Below are positions 53,307 to 64,000 of a stretch of DNA of 64,000 nucleotides, piece after piece. This DNA is from Anastrepha obliqua (lineage: Eukaryota > Arthropoda > Insecta > Diptera > Tephritidae). The position numbers were made by a program, and so were the translations under genes. The notes below the pieces were generated by a model that was given only the letters and a program-made list of their open reading frames with translations, was not told the origin of the DNA and made no database searches. The stretch's first letter is position 1. Each line of letters begins with the position of its first letter. The stretch is taken from assembly GCF_027943255.1 (NCBI RefSeq), contig NC_072897.1, positions 55,514,406 through 55,578,405 on the forward strand, in the 5' to 3' direction.

Positions 53307-55189
53307 CACAGTGGTCCGGCGGCCGGACAAAATTAAATTTTTCAACATTTTTGAAATAAAAATTTGATAATGCAGATGTTTTCTTAAATATTCAAGGCAG
53401 ATTTCCTGAAAATATTACTTAATTTAAAATATTTTTCATTGTAGTTTTTTGACTTTAAACATGAAATTGTATGTAAATCGTACTTCATACAAGAGATTCA
53501 TTTTCATGTCTGCAAATAAATATTACCATTTGATTGTTAACCAAATATTGAAAAAAAATATATAATTGAATATAATTATTAACGGAAACAGTAGTAATTC
53601 TCTTAAGTTGTGGTACAAAATCCAATTTTTTTTTTGAAATTTCAAAATTTTTCGAAAAATTTTTTTTTAAAGATCATTTTTTCGAGTGGTCCACACCGGT
53701 CCACTTGAAATCAACATGTGTGATGTAGCTACATATTTCAGCTATGATCTCAAACTGAAACCTGTTGCGCAAAGTTGCGCAAATTAAAAATAATGTAGCT
53801 TTTGTGCATTTACCCACAGGCAAAACGTTACATATGGCTTATGCAATTTTGTGTAAAAGACAGAAAAAGACATAGCAAAGACAAGCATAAAATGCTACTC
53901 ACCATGGTAGATGGCAAAGTATACAATGCTCTTACCCACACATTATCATCTCAAAAATGCTATGTATGTGGGTCAACGCCAATAATGATGAACAAAATCG
54001 AAGAATCAATTCTAAAGGAAACCGATCCATCTACATTTCAGTTTGGCTTGCCCACTTTACATGCATGGATAAGATTTTTCGAATGTTTACTACACATATC
54101 ATATCGATTAGAGTTCAAAAAATGGCAGGCTAGAAGTCTAGAAGAAAAAAATAGTTTAAAAAATAAAAGGACATCTGTCCAAGCAGCACTCAAAAGTCGG
54201 GATTATTGGGGTTATTGGTGGATATTCCTTAAACGGGTGGTAGTGGAACGACAAATGATGGGAACACGGCTCGCCGGTTTTTTAATGATCCTGAAGTATC
54301 ATCAGAAATTACTGGAATTGATATTCATTTCATCAAGCGGTTTGACACTATTTTACAAACATTATCGTCTGGTCTTAAGATTAATATTGAAGCATTTCAA
54401 AAATATGCCCTTGATTCTGCTAAACTATTTGTCCAACTATATGATTGGTATTACATGCCGGCTTCCGTGCACAAAATATTAATTCATGGGAGTTTAATTA
54501 TTAAACATGCTTTGCTGCCTCTCCAAAGAGGCTCAGGAAGCACGCAATAAGGATTTGAAAAATTTTAGACAAAACAATACACGAAAAATGTCGAGAACTG
54601 ACACAATGACAGATTTATTAAATGCTTTGCTTTGTTCATCAGATGTAGTTATAATATCAAAAACTAAGGTTCCGAAAAACAAGCCAAAACCATTTTCAAA
54701 AAAGGTTCTTGCGCTTTTAAATTTGAAAAATGATCCAGCCTCAGAAAACAGCTCATCAGAAACGGAGGATTTTGAATCATAAAAAAAATTAAAAATGAAA
54801 AACAAAAAAACAACTAAATATCCAAAAAAATTTAAAAACTAAAACAAAAAAAAATTTTTTAAATTAAAAATAAAAAAAAATTAAAAATTAAAATTGAAAA
54901 AAAAAATTTTTAAATAAAAAAAATCTAAAAACAAAAAAAAAAAAAAATGAGGAGAGAATAACCTTACCGTAAACCTCCACGTGGTACTCTCTGGGGTCGT
55001 GAAAAATGTAAAAATGAACTCATCTGCGAATTACGGGAGTAAAAATGTATTTATAATATAGTATTCAATGAATTTAAAATTTTCTAAAACTAAGGTCAGA
55101 TTCGTCATCACTGATCCTTAAAACCCCTAAATATATATTTTCAGCTTAATTAAATGAGTTTTTGAATTTTGTCCGCCAACGCCACTGTG
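53307..55189 (+). mobile_element. Transib element with RSS-like CACAGTG termini
   Basis: An 1883-bp element flanked by a perfect 5-bp target duplication CATCT (53302-53306 and 55190-55194). The left-arm PB1 has a single CATCT, giving the empty site. The ends begin CACAGTGG and, after a few mismatches, share GGACAAAATT. CACAGTG is the heptamer of vertebrate V(D)J recombination signals, and Transib/RAG elements are known for 5-bp duplications and such ends. It encodes only the C-terminal part of the transposase, so it is internally deleted and non-autonomous. Confidence 0.93.
53802..54782 (+). pseudogene. Transib transposase, C-terminal part (RAG1-core-related, broken)
   Basis: Reading begins after a possible acceptor (CCCACAG near 53818). 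Recognisable blocks are MVDGKVYNALTHT, the zinc-binding pair CYVCG, FGLPTLHAWIRFFECLLHIS, and, after a frameshift near 54200, TTNDGNTARRFFNDPE, ITGIDIHFIKRFDT and VHKILIHG. After another shift near 54510 comes SKEAQEARNKDLKNFRQNN. The Glu in QEARNK (54537-54539) corresponds to the catalytic Glu of Transib/RAG1. The first two catalytic Asp residues and the N-terminus are missing. A TAA within VDIP near 54232 is a further break. It is inactive. Confidence 0.9.
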
Positions 55190-55559
55190 CATCTGTTGAG
55201 CTTTTCGCAATCCGCACGTGCCTTTAGAGTACAGTTTTACATTCCCGTTATGCTCAGATTCATGTTATTTCTATTGAGAGTATTTGAAAAGTGCAGCGCG
55301 TGGACGTTTTGTGAAAGATATTTGTGCATTCATAGAGATTTATTGGCAGATAACAACATATTTTAGAGAACTAAGGATTATACCACATATTTGAAGTAAA
55401 TCCGGTAAGAAATGTAAATAAAAGTGTTATTTTAGTGCAAATTCTACAGGTGGTACGTATGTGTACCAGTAGTCTTCTTAATTGGTACATATTAGTACCA
55501 GTAGTCCGGTGAATGCAACTTATTTTTCAATAGATTCCACACAGAATTTAGTCAGTAAC

Positions 55560-57230
55560 ATGAACCAGGACGACATACGTAAGTTGTTGGAGGAGAAAGA
55601 TGAAAGTTGCAGCGATTTGGAAGACTTTTCATCCGGAAGCTCTGATAACCTTGTTCCAAGCGAAAACTATAAGTCAAGCTCTTCCAGTGCGGAAGGCTTA
55701 GATAATGACATCATAAACGAGGATATAGGGGATATAAATGAATTCGATACAAACACATTCGATACCAACCACACGATGAAAATTTTGACTGGAAGTCTCC
55801 GGAAGATTTTGGTCCTAAGCGAACTGCAAGCACTTCCCGTATTGCAAAATTTCATCAGATATACCTCGCACAGCAAGTATTGGTAACACTTTTCAAAAAC
55901 TTATACCGAAATCCCTTTATCTATACATAGCTCACTGCACGATTGAGCGTATACAGATACTAGAAAGTGAACAATCAGCAAGAAAAAACCAAAACTGACT
56001 AGAACTAATGCTGGCGAAATAAAAGTAATTGTTGAATGCATGTTCATTATACATGCATTATAATCGACTTCCTTGCGTGAAAGATTATTGGTCCCTTCAT
56101 AAATCTCTGGGTAATAAATCTATTCAAGAAGCAATTGCTAGGGATCGATTCCTATTTATCACATCTAAGATGTATTTCACATGCCCGGAAAAACCATTAG
56201 ACTCTAGTAAGACTTATTACCTAGACGATTTGGTAGAATGTCTAAAAAAACTTTCCAAAAGTGTAGACACGACAGCAGCTTCCAAAGTATAGACGAATCG
56301 ATGACAAAATTCAAGAGCCGCAGTTCACTGAAGCAATACATGCCCCTAAAACCGGTGAAAAGAGGTATACAAATGTGGCTTAGGTGTGACGCTGTAACAG
56401 GTTACACGTACGATTTCAATATTTATTGTGGAAAAGACCTTGAAGAACACTCGGGAACCCTTGGAGAAAGATTTGTAACTAAACTCATCAGCTCAGTCGC
56501 AGAAAATGATGTTACTTTGTATTTCGATCGCTTTTTCACATCACTTAATCTGTTAAATACTTTACCTTATCCAGCCGTTGGTACTGCAATTCGTAACAGA
56601 AAAACCGTTCCCGAGTTTACAAGTAAGAAACTTGAGCGGGGAGAAGCAGAATTCAAAAGTGCATCATCTGGTCTTATATGCGTAAAATGGCAGGACACGA
56701 AGGGGGTTTCGGTAATAAGAAATTGCCACGAACCAGCCATGGCGTTTGTTACAAAAACTTTAAAAACTGAGGAAAAGATCCAAGTGGCATGTCCAAACGC
56801 AATTCAATTTTATCGTCAAATTATGGGAGGTGTCGATTTAGCCGATCAAATAAGTGGACTTTACGAATATGATCGGAAGTCGGATAAATGGTGGAAGAAG
56901 GTTTTTTACCGCTTTCTTATGATGGCAGCCGTAAGCGCTTGGATCATTTATAATGAACTTAGAAGGGGAAAAATGCCTTTCAAATCGTTTTTGGTGACCT
57001 TGGCAGAGACACTCATAGATGAAGGCTCCAAAGTCACATCTGTTCCTAGGTCGGTAGGGCCAGGACCAGTACGTCGGGTTACAGGACAGAAACATCTACC
57101 TATTGAAGGCGATACTCGACGGCGTTGTATTAGTTGCAGCAAATAAAAAAACAAACACGTACAAAAGCAATATGTAAGGAGTGCCAAGTTCCCTTGACAA
57201 GTTTTGCTTTGCATCATTTCATACATAATT
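55560..57230 (+). pseudogene. PB1 piggyBac transposase, right-arm copy (broken)
   Basis: Same gene as at 13320-14960, better preserved in one place. The segment NRLPCVKDYWSLHKSLGNKS (56059-56118) is complete here. The start is MNQDDIRK (ATG at 55560), with a frameshift near 55780 and stops before 56029. The core runs 56029-56292, then in another frame 56238-57146, with RCDAVTGY, LYFDRFF and GGVDLADQ. The C-terminal cysteine-rich domain is split at 57144 (CISCSK stop, then CKECQVPLTSFALHH in another frame). About a dozen residues differ from the left arm. Confidence 0.9.
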
Positions 57231-57575
57231 TTATTTAAAATTATTACATTGCTTTGAATTACCATCTATGTATTTGATTACTAATTGTTTGATTCTTTAT
57301 AAAATTGCTAATTTTGTATATTATTTACATGCAAAAAAATGAATTATTTCGTTCTATTTTTGTAAGAAAAAATATGGTCTAGTATGTTTTGTAGTTGGTA
57401 CACATATGTACCACATAACATCCCGGATGGTACAATGGTTAACCACCACCCCCCCAATCAGCCTCTTATCCCACGTCCCTTTCGACACCAAAGAAATTTT
57501 ATTTGGTGCCCAAGCAACTCCTTTTTTGCATTAAGCGAAATCTACTACTGCGCATAAAGTTCCGTACCGAAAGGG

Positions 57576-57820
57576 TTGAAGGTAGAATAGCACTGAACAA
57601 TATCTAACCCAGAAAGCCAATCTTCCCAATTGATGTCATGTAAAATGCTGTTTAACGTAGAAAAGTCACAAGAGGAGAAATTGAAAGCTATTGTCTCGTC
57701 TTGTTTACTACTCGCAAGCTCGTAAAACTCAACGTTAAGCATTAAAGTGACATGATGCTTTTTGGACGTCGAAACCCAGTGAAATAGCAAACATTTGAGT
57801 GAAATAGCAAAAATGGACAT
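57576..57820 (-). pseudogene. CR1-like ORF2 fragment, right-arm copy
   Basis: Mirror of 12780-12972 with two amino-acid differences (K for N near the start, E for K in SKQDETIAF). It is cut by PB1 at 57575, with TTGA in place of the TTAA target. Confidence 0.65.
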
Positions 57821-57929
57821 CCGTCATTACTTTTCGAAGAAACCACGCCTTGACAACGTTGATGTACGTATATAAAAAGAGGTTAACCGCATTTATCAAA
57901 TTTTATTTGTGAATGAAATTTCAATCCAG

Positions 57930-59589
57930 AACCTTATGAAAAAAATTGAAAGGGCGTACCTTGACGTCGGCAGGCCAAACAGACGGTTTTAGAATTTCGT
58001 CAAACAATGATGGCGGAATTCCAAGCTTAAAATTAATTTTTTTTTTACTATGGATATCAGAATCCTTTTTGTCAGCATACAACATAGAACTAGATTTTTA
58101 TCGATATTTCAATTTTTAGCAACATAAGAAATTATATTATCCTCAGTTACATAAAATTTAAAGGACGCAAGATGTGAGCACTTATTCGTAGCTATTACAT
58201 CCAGCTCAGTACTTGAATTAAGACCAATAACTACATCCCGAGATCTTTTATTATTTTTACGCCTTCGCTCTTGAATAGTTGTCCACGAAGTTTGAGTATG
58301 CATTTGTTCGCTATGTACTTTGTTTGGCTCCCGCAGTCGACATGTTAATGTGAGCAGCAGCACCATCAGCATTAGTTAAGGAAGCAGAGAGAGTAGGTGG
58401 AGTTGATATGTTGATATTAGCAGCGGCAGCAGCAGCATAACTGAGCGTAGCAGTGGGTGCATAAGTCGGCGTCAATACACTAATGCTGAAAACAGTCCCC
58501 TACGTATCGTAGTTCCTTACCGTAGCCCCTAGAGAGCACAAAATTGAGCAAAACTCATCCCGTAGTTACATATTTACACAATACATCGGTTTGTGTACGT
58601 ATGTGTTTGGTTGTATCTACACAATGCTGCCATTGATACTTTTGCTTACACACTTTTTCACACATCCGCGTTATCAGTTACAATTTTTCATTGTTTAATA
58701 AGCCAAAGCCAAAAACCAACAAATTCATATAGTTCATTTATCTATAATTAACATTATTCAACAGTATTTTTAAATTATTTTAACAAAAATTAAAATTTTT
58801 CTAAGTTTATTTTGTAAATGATTTCGAAATGTACTGTTTGGCAACACTGTGTGGAGAAAGAGCAATCCTCAGAAGGGATGTAATTAATTTTGGAAGGGAA
58901 GTAATATTTAATTTACGTGGGGCACTCATTAGTTTGATCGAAACAGCTGACAGGGGACTACGTTTACGTCGGTGACTGTTTGCAGCATTAGTGTCATTTA
59001 AAACACTAGTTGCGTGAGAGGGCGAGATAGCATTCGCATTTACAGCAGGTGTAGGAGAGTTATTTTGAAGCTTTCTTAACATGACAATTGCATGCATGTA
59101 TATAACCACGGAGTTCGTTAACCTCGGTAGTAAGCAAGGCAAGAGTAGAGGTGACACCTTCGATGCTATTATTATGCATGGCTCTCAATTCTGAGTGCAG
59201 TGCTTCAGTTTTTTCGATACTCAGCTTCAAGAGCAGCAATCTCATTAAGAACGGTTTGTAGGGAAATTGGTGAAATATTTTCAATTTCTTTATCACTTAG
59301 CAGTTGAGGCTCATTAGGCATTAGTTGTACCGGTGGAATACTGCAATTATTAATTTTAGCGATATTATGATTTTTGATGTTTCTCCATTAACGGAAGGAG
59401 TAGGAGAGCGGATAGCCTTTCGGCGAGCGGCCGCACAGGTTTTACAAAAAAACTTATTGTCCGAGCTGAGAAGGAATACTAAATCAGCTGGCAAACATCA
59501 ACACAATCCAAATAAAAAAATGCGTTACATTTTCCGCACTGTACTTTAGCTCGGTTGCGTTCAACCTTTAATCCGCACACACAAGGCAT
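57930..59589 (-). pseudogene. CR1-like ORF1 with PHD-like finger, right-arm copy
   Basis: Mirror of 10959-12618. The pieces at 59479-59670, 59060-59296, 58807-59157 and 58109-58372 translate identically to the left arm, including the H-to-Y change in the PHD-like finger and the same frameshifts. The breaks therefore came before the inverted duplication. Confidence 0.7.
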
Positions 59590-60170
59590 TTTATATATAA
59601 ATGCAAGTGTAACGTATTTTGAATAATTATCGAATAAAAGAGTCACTATCTCGAGCATGTTAAAATACAAAAATTGGTAAATTAAATGTCCATCGTAGAG
59701 TGAGAAAACTTAAAAACGCGGAGGGCAGTAAAAATCACGTCTACACACACGAACAGGTCTACACCCACTATGCATGCTATGCACTATAAATACATGCTAT
59801 TGAGTTGGTTTGTGTATTGCTGAGAGTTGAGTTTTGAGTGTGGTGAGATTGTGATTGGAGTTCACTGATGAAGTCTGGTAATGTGTTATAGGCCTATCAC
59901 AACGCCTTCAGTCAAATTCGTTGCCTCAACGGACCCATTGAGAGAGGCCTGTTAGTTAGTGATGAGCAGGAGTTTATTTCCCTTTTTGTTATGAATGTTG
60001 TTGAAAGTGAACTGTAGAGCAACAAAGGTTTGAGGACGTGAGTTAGAGATTACAAGTGGAAGTTTAGAATTTGTAGGAGCAACAGAAATCGTAATTGCAT
60101 CGCTAGAATTGGTTTATTTCTGCCGCTTATTGCTTTTTAATAATTGAGCGAAAGAGGAAAACTTTGTATT
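59590..60170. other. Unassigned region in the right arm with TATA-like box
   Basis: Mirror of 10378-10880 plus the ORF1 leader. TATAAATA lies at 59785-59792 on the plus strand. No ORF of interest follows before RTE-D begins at about 60171. Confidence 0.4.
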
Positions 60171-61183
60171 CTTATTGCTCCCGCATGGAGGAATGTCATG
60201 CTGCCGCAGAGAGAAAGGATGCCGCCTATAGAGCCACGCTGCGATCGGGCGCAACGCGAGCCATGTGGGACCGCTACAGAGAGCTAAAAAAGGAAGAGAG
60301 ACGTATGACCCGAAAGAAGAAACGAGAGGCCGAAATACGTGAGTGCGGGGAGCATGAGATGCTGGCCAATAGGAACAACGCCCGAAAGTTCTACCAGAAA
60401 GTTCGGCGGGTTACAGAAGGTTTTAAGACCGGGGCGTTTTCTTGTAAGAACAAAGACGGCGATCTGGTGACTGATGTCCAGATCATGCTTAAATTATGGA
60501 GGAAACACTTCTCGAACCTGTTAAACAGTGACAACTGCGCATGTCACAGAGAATGTGAAGATCCCGATACCCCAATCGTCGGCGACGGAATTGTCGTTCC
60601 GCTACCCGACCATGACGAGGTGAAAATAATAATGAAAATAACGCGACTAAAGAACAACAAAGCCGCAGGCGCCGGACGCCGGACTGACGGCTGAGCTATT
60701 CAAACATGGCGGCGAGGAGCTGGTAAGGTGCATACGTCAGCTTCTATGCAAAATATGGCCGGATGAAAGTATGCCTGCCGATTGGAATTTAAGTGTACTC
60801 TGACCAATCCAAAAGAAGGGTGATCCTGCAATCTGTGCCAATTATCCCGGGACTTGTCTTCTAAATATCGCCTATAAGGTTCTAGGGAGCGTATTGTGTG
60901 AAAGGCTGAAGCCCACCGTCAACCAACTGATTGGACCTTATCAGTGTGGCTTTAGACCTGGAAAGTCTACCATCGACTAAATATTTACAATACGCCAAAT
61001 CTTTGAAAAGACCCACGAGAGGAGAATCGACACACACCATCTTTTCGTCGATTACAAAGCTGCATTCGACAGTACGGAAAGGAGTTACTTGTATGCCGCG
61101 ATGTCTGAATTTGGTATCCCCACAAAACTAATTTGGCTTTGCAAGATGACGTTGCTCAACACCAGCAGTGCCGTCAGAATTGG
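60171..61183 (+). pseudogene. RTE-like element D, right-arm copy
   Basis: Linker at 60164-60694 (CHAAAERKDAAYRATLRS through KNKDGDLVTD and CACHRECEDPDTP), then an RT fragment around 60931-61131. Unlike the left arm, the frame is open through CACH. Beyond 60690 it is frameshifted. The RT ends before the catalytic YADD. Confidence 0.85.
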
Positions 61184-61845
61184 AGAGTCCAGCAATAAAG
61201 ACTACTATACTATCCGCAAGAAACAGCAGTAACATCATGCACGACAGCAACAGGTACTCACTGCTCCATTGTCACCACATCAGCAACAGCTGTAGGCTCA
61301 ACAACAACAAAAACTTCATCCACTTCTGCTAAACCGATCCCTACACATTAAACTCTCATTCAAACCGCAACACGTAGTGCTGAATGTAGCGCACCAACTA
61401 CATTGATCGCATCGTCATCACCAGCAACGCACAATACAAGAATGCAAATTCAAAATGAGAAAAAAGACTTTTTGCAATCAGAGTTAAAGAGAAACCGCGA
61501 TAAGCAATCGCCAAACAAATTCGAACTCTCAAGTAAGAACAAAAAACAAAAGAATAAAATGCAAAGCTCTACACAAACAACTCTACAAGAGTATAGGTTA
61601 GGCAATCCAGCTTCATCAAATAGGTTCAATCTCTTGGATGTAGATAACGAACCAAATATCAATGAGCTAGAAAGCAACCCAGTAGAAAAAGCTCCAGGTA
61701 CGCAGCGTGCACAAAAACCGCCACCAATATATGTACAAAATGTAGAAAATGAATACTCTAACAAAGGCTTTAAATTCCCTGTCAAATACTAAATTTGAAA
61801 TAAAAGTTCTTAGCCGAAACGAAACTAAAATACAACCGAAAGAAA
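61184..61845 (+). pseudogene. Jockey J1 ORF1 N-terminal part, right-arm copy (cut by Tigger)
   Basis: The piece at 61403-61792 translates identically to 8756-9145. An upstream reading with a stop near 61350 is also shared. The sequence follows the left arm to 61845, and AACAC at 61847-61851 still fits the left arm. The Tigger terminus begins at 61856, so the remainder of J1 may lie beyond it. Confidence 0.85.
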
Positions 61846-61867
61846 CAACACATTACAGTGAAATTCC

Positions 61868-62045
61868 CCATTACGGACAGTCCTTATAACCGGACAGCTC
61901 CAATAACCGGACAAATTTTGGGCACACAGGTTTTTCATTCATTTTTTCATGCAAATATCATCCTAATAAACGGACACTCTAATAACCGGACGCGGACAAA
62001 GTATTTCAAACCATTTTCATAAAAAAATTTCTCATAAACGGACAA
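61868..62045 (+). repeat. Subterminal CGGACA repeats of the Tigger element
   Basis: Within about 170 bp of the left end, CGGACA or CCGGACA occurs at least six times (near 61875, 61891, 61910, 61969, 61986 and 62038), often preceded by AATAA. Arrays like this usually serve as transposase-binding sites; that role is inferred. Confidence 0.7.
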
Positions 62046-62219
62046 AATTCAAAAATATCACAAGCAAGCTTTGTTGTTCATTATAAAAATGAAATAGGTG
62101 ATTCCCCTTTTAACATGTATGCACACATTCAAGCCCTGTGTTTTAAATTAACAGTAGTTTTCCATTCAGTTTGTTAAGTCATTTGCATGCGAATGGTTGC
62201 GTTCAAAGTTCGTAATAAT

Positions 62220-63825
62220 ATGGCGCCGAAAAAGAACGTACTTTCTATTAAAGAAAAAGTGGAAATTATTAATGTTTTCGAAAAAGATAAATTATCAGTA
62301 CGTGGAATTGCAAAAAGGTAAAGTATAGTGAGCCCAAAAATTTAATGGTAGGTACACGTTTCTTTTGCTTTGAAAGGTTCACTATTGGCAAAACACAAGC
62401 TGCTGAAATCAATAAAAATAAAGAAAAAATTCGTTCTAAATGGGAGTCTGGAGTTAATGTTCATCAAAAGCGAAGCTTTCTTAAAGAAGGCGGCTCTGAA
62501 ATAGACAAGATGTGTTTAAATTGGTTCGCTAAGGCTAGAAGTCAAAACATTCCGATTTTTGGTCCCATTTTGAAAGCAAAGGCAATGGAAATTGCTGGCA
62601 AACTGGGCGTACCTAATTTTAATGCTTCAGATGGATGGTTAAACAAATGGCGAATAAGGAATAATGTTGCTTTCAAATGCGTATCTGGTGAAGCTGCAGA
62701 TGTAAACCAGGACGGTGTCGAACAGTTTAGGACAAAACTGCCATCTCTGTTGACCGGTTGCAAGCCTCAAGACATTTACAACACAGACGAAAGTGGGCTT
62801 TTTTTCGTGCCTTACCTGACAAAACCCTCGCTCTTAAATCCGAAAAATGCGTGGGCGGTACACTATCAAAGGAAAGACTCACAATTTTGTTCTGTGCTAA
62901 CATGGCTAGAGATAAGGAGCTGCTTTTGGATATAGGTAAAGCAGCCCGTCCTCGATCTTTTAAACATGTTCCAATCACAAAACTGCCAAAGGATTGGAAT
63001 TCTAATTAAAAAGCATGGATGACTCGATGTGTAATGAGTGAATGGCTGCAGCAGTTCAATCGAAGAATGAAAGCCCAGAATCGAAAAATTATCTTGTTTT
63101 TAGATAACGTGGCTTCTCACCCAAAGGAATTAAACTTAACCAACATAAAACTTATTTTCTTGCCGCCAAATACAACGGCAGTTAGGCAACCCCTTGATCA
63201 AGATATAATCCAAAATTTTAAAACTTTGTATAGAAGCTTAGTTTTAAAACACTTGCTATCTAAAATTGACTATTCAGCCTCAGCCAATGCCAGCCTTGAC
63301 AAGTTCAGCCTCAGAGCTTTCAAAATCGATTAATGTACTAGAAGCTGTGTATTTCATCAAAGCATCTTGGGATAAAGTGGAAGGCACAACCGTCCGAAAT
63401 TGCTTCCGTAAAGCAGGATTTTTGGAAACTTATAACGATCTTCCAGATTTTGATTCTGAAGATGATATTCCACTGGCAATCTATACTAGGCTTCTGGAAG
63501 GACTAGACTTGGCAAATGATTTGGAAGGTTTTCTCAAAATGTTTTCACTGAGGACAACAATATAGAAATTCAATTTGACCAACAAGATGATACTATGGAC
63601 ATAAGTGATTCAGAAGATGAATTTTCAGAAGAAATAAGTGAGCCTATAACATCGTATGATGAGGCTTTAAAACTTGTTGCGGGGTTGAAACAATTTGCAA
63701 AAAATGACTATGCAGCTTTTCAGCACATTAAAAATATCGAGAGTCACTTTGAAAATGAACATTTTAAATTAAAGCAATCAATGTTTAAGCAATCAAGCAT
63801 TACCGAATTTTTTCAATCAAACTAG
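62220..63825 (+). pseudogene. Tigger/pogo transposase with a 59-bp intron (broken)
   Basis: The start MAPKKNVLSIKEKVEI (ATG at 62220) opens a CENP-B-type helix-turn-helix. A probable intron (GTAAAG at 62318 to AAAG at 62376) joins RGIAKR to FTIGKTQAAEI. A second DNA-binding domain follows to NKWRIRNNV. The DDE_1 catalytic core has YNTDESGLFF, LFLDNVASHP and RQPLDQDII, giving three Asp; by my count 30 residues separate the last two. Breaks are a frameshift at the T-run near 62800, TAA at 63006-63008 before KAWMT, and frameshifts near 63300 and 63540. The C-terminus is acidic (DSEDEFSEE) and ends KQSSITEFFQSN. It is inactive. Confidence 0.88.
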
Positions 63826-64000
63826 TATTGAAATGAAAAGACTTGTACCAGAGAATGTTAATGCAATGAGAAGGAACAAATGTTAAATGAGCTTTTTTCG
63901 AGTTCTAATTTATAGATTCATAATAAGGTCATTTCAAATTCAACTTTCCTGAAGAGGTCGCAATTGCAGATATTTACCACGCGAGTGACGCGAGTGGAGG

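Larger units (their letters stand above)
53218..57575 (+). mobile_element. piggyBac element PB1, right-arm copy (carrying a Transib insertion)
   Basis: Left terminus CCCTTTCGGTACGG at 53218 after TTAA, right terminus at 57575. Without the Transib it matches the left-arm PB1 in length apart from the 28 bp missing there. Confidence 0.92.
53175..61845. repeat. Right arm of the large inverted repeat (IR-R)
   Basis: Reverse complement of 8703-15465, with the same order of junctions and an extra 1888-bp Transib insertion including its target duplication. Low-level similarity continues inward to 53084 and outward for about 6 more bases, to where the Tigger element starts. Confidence 0.93.
61856..64000 (+). 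mobile_element. pogo/Tigger-type DNA transposon, 3' end outside the window
   Basis: Begins CAGTGAAATTCCCC directly after TA (61854-61855), the target and end typical of pogo/Tigger. The transposase runs to 63825. No right terminal repeat is visible before base 64000, so the element continues past the window. Confidence 0.88.

Noticed and set aside
53802..54482. Single intact 226-aa protein
   Set aside because: Only the first 130 codons or so are in the Transib frame; the rest is out of frame, with the true frame readable beside it.
53802..54782. A domesticated RAG1-like host gene
   Set aside because: The frame is broken in several places, the N-terminus and two catalytic Asp residues are missing, and it lies between transposon ends with a target duplication.
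8703..61845. Inverted repeat as a pure assembly or amplification artefact
   Set aside because: An artefact copies one molecule exactly. Here the arms differ by scattered substitutions, a 28-bp deletion on the left and a Transib with its own target duplication on the right. Read-level confirmation would still be useful.

Overview
This window looks like repeat-dense, probably heterochromatic DNA from an insect, most likely a dipteran. It is AT-rich, the transposon introns I can see are very short (about 59-60 bp), and the transposon mix is typical of fly genomes: RTE-like and jockey non-LTR elements, BEL and gypsy fragments, mariner, piggyBac, Transib, Harbinger, pogo/Tigger and non-autonomous Helitrons. 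The RTE-like family resembles copies common in tephritid fruit flies; that is recognition, not a search result. I found no convincing host gene, tRNA, rRNA or CRISPR array. Almost everything is transposon sequence, nearly all of it broken.

Layout. 1-5240: three RTE-like fragments (A, B, C) and a 1.5 kb unassigned stretch. 5450-9364: a jockey element (J1) on the minus strand. 8703-15465: the left arm of a large inverted repeat. 10881-20660: a CR1/jockey-type non-LTR element on the plus strand whose ORF1 has a PHD-like finger; it has been entered by a piggyBac (PB1), a fold-back palindrome and two mariner-like elements (MarA, MarB). 16022-40517: three tandem copies, plus a stub, of a unit of about 7.7 kb. 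Each unit carries the CR1 reverse transcriptase with MarA and MarB inside it, then a piggyBac C-terminus (PB2) with a Helitron inserted in its cysteine-rich tail. 40518-43420: unassigned DNA and BEL/Pao fragments in both orientations. 43421-47370: two more Helitrons. 48070-49940: a Harbinger fragment and a gypsy-type gag fragment. 49978-51376: two AT-rich repeats of about 676 bp ending in a hairpin. 51377-53083: RTE-E. 53175-61845: the right arm of the inverted repeat, interrupted by a Transib element. 61856-64000: a pogo/Tigger element running off the window.

The main discovery is structural. Two arms of about 6.8 kb, collinear through five or more independent transposon junctions, face each other across about 37.7 kb (left coordinate + right coordinate = 70548 over most of their length). 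The right arm alone contains a Transib insertion with a clean 5-bp target duplication, so that insertion followed the inverted duplication. The right arm appears to be cut by the Tigger insertion and may resume beyond base 64000. Between the arms lies the tandem array of a nested transposon unit. In that array only MarB still has intact transposase genes (two of three copies).
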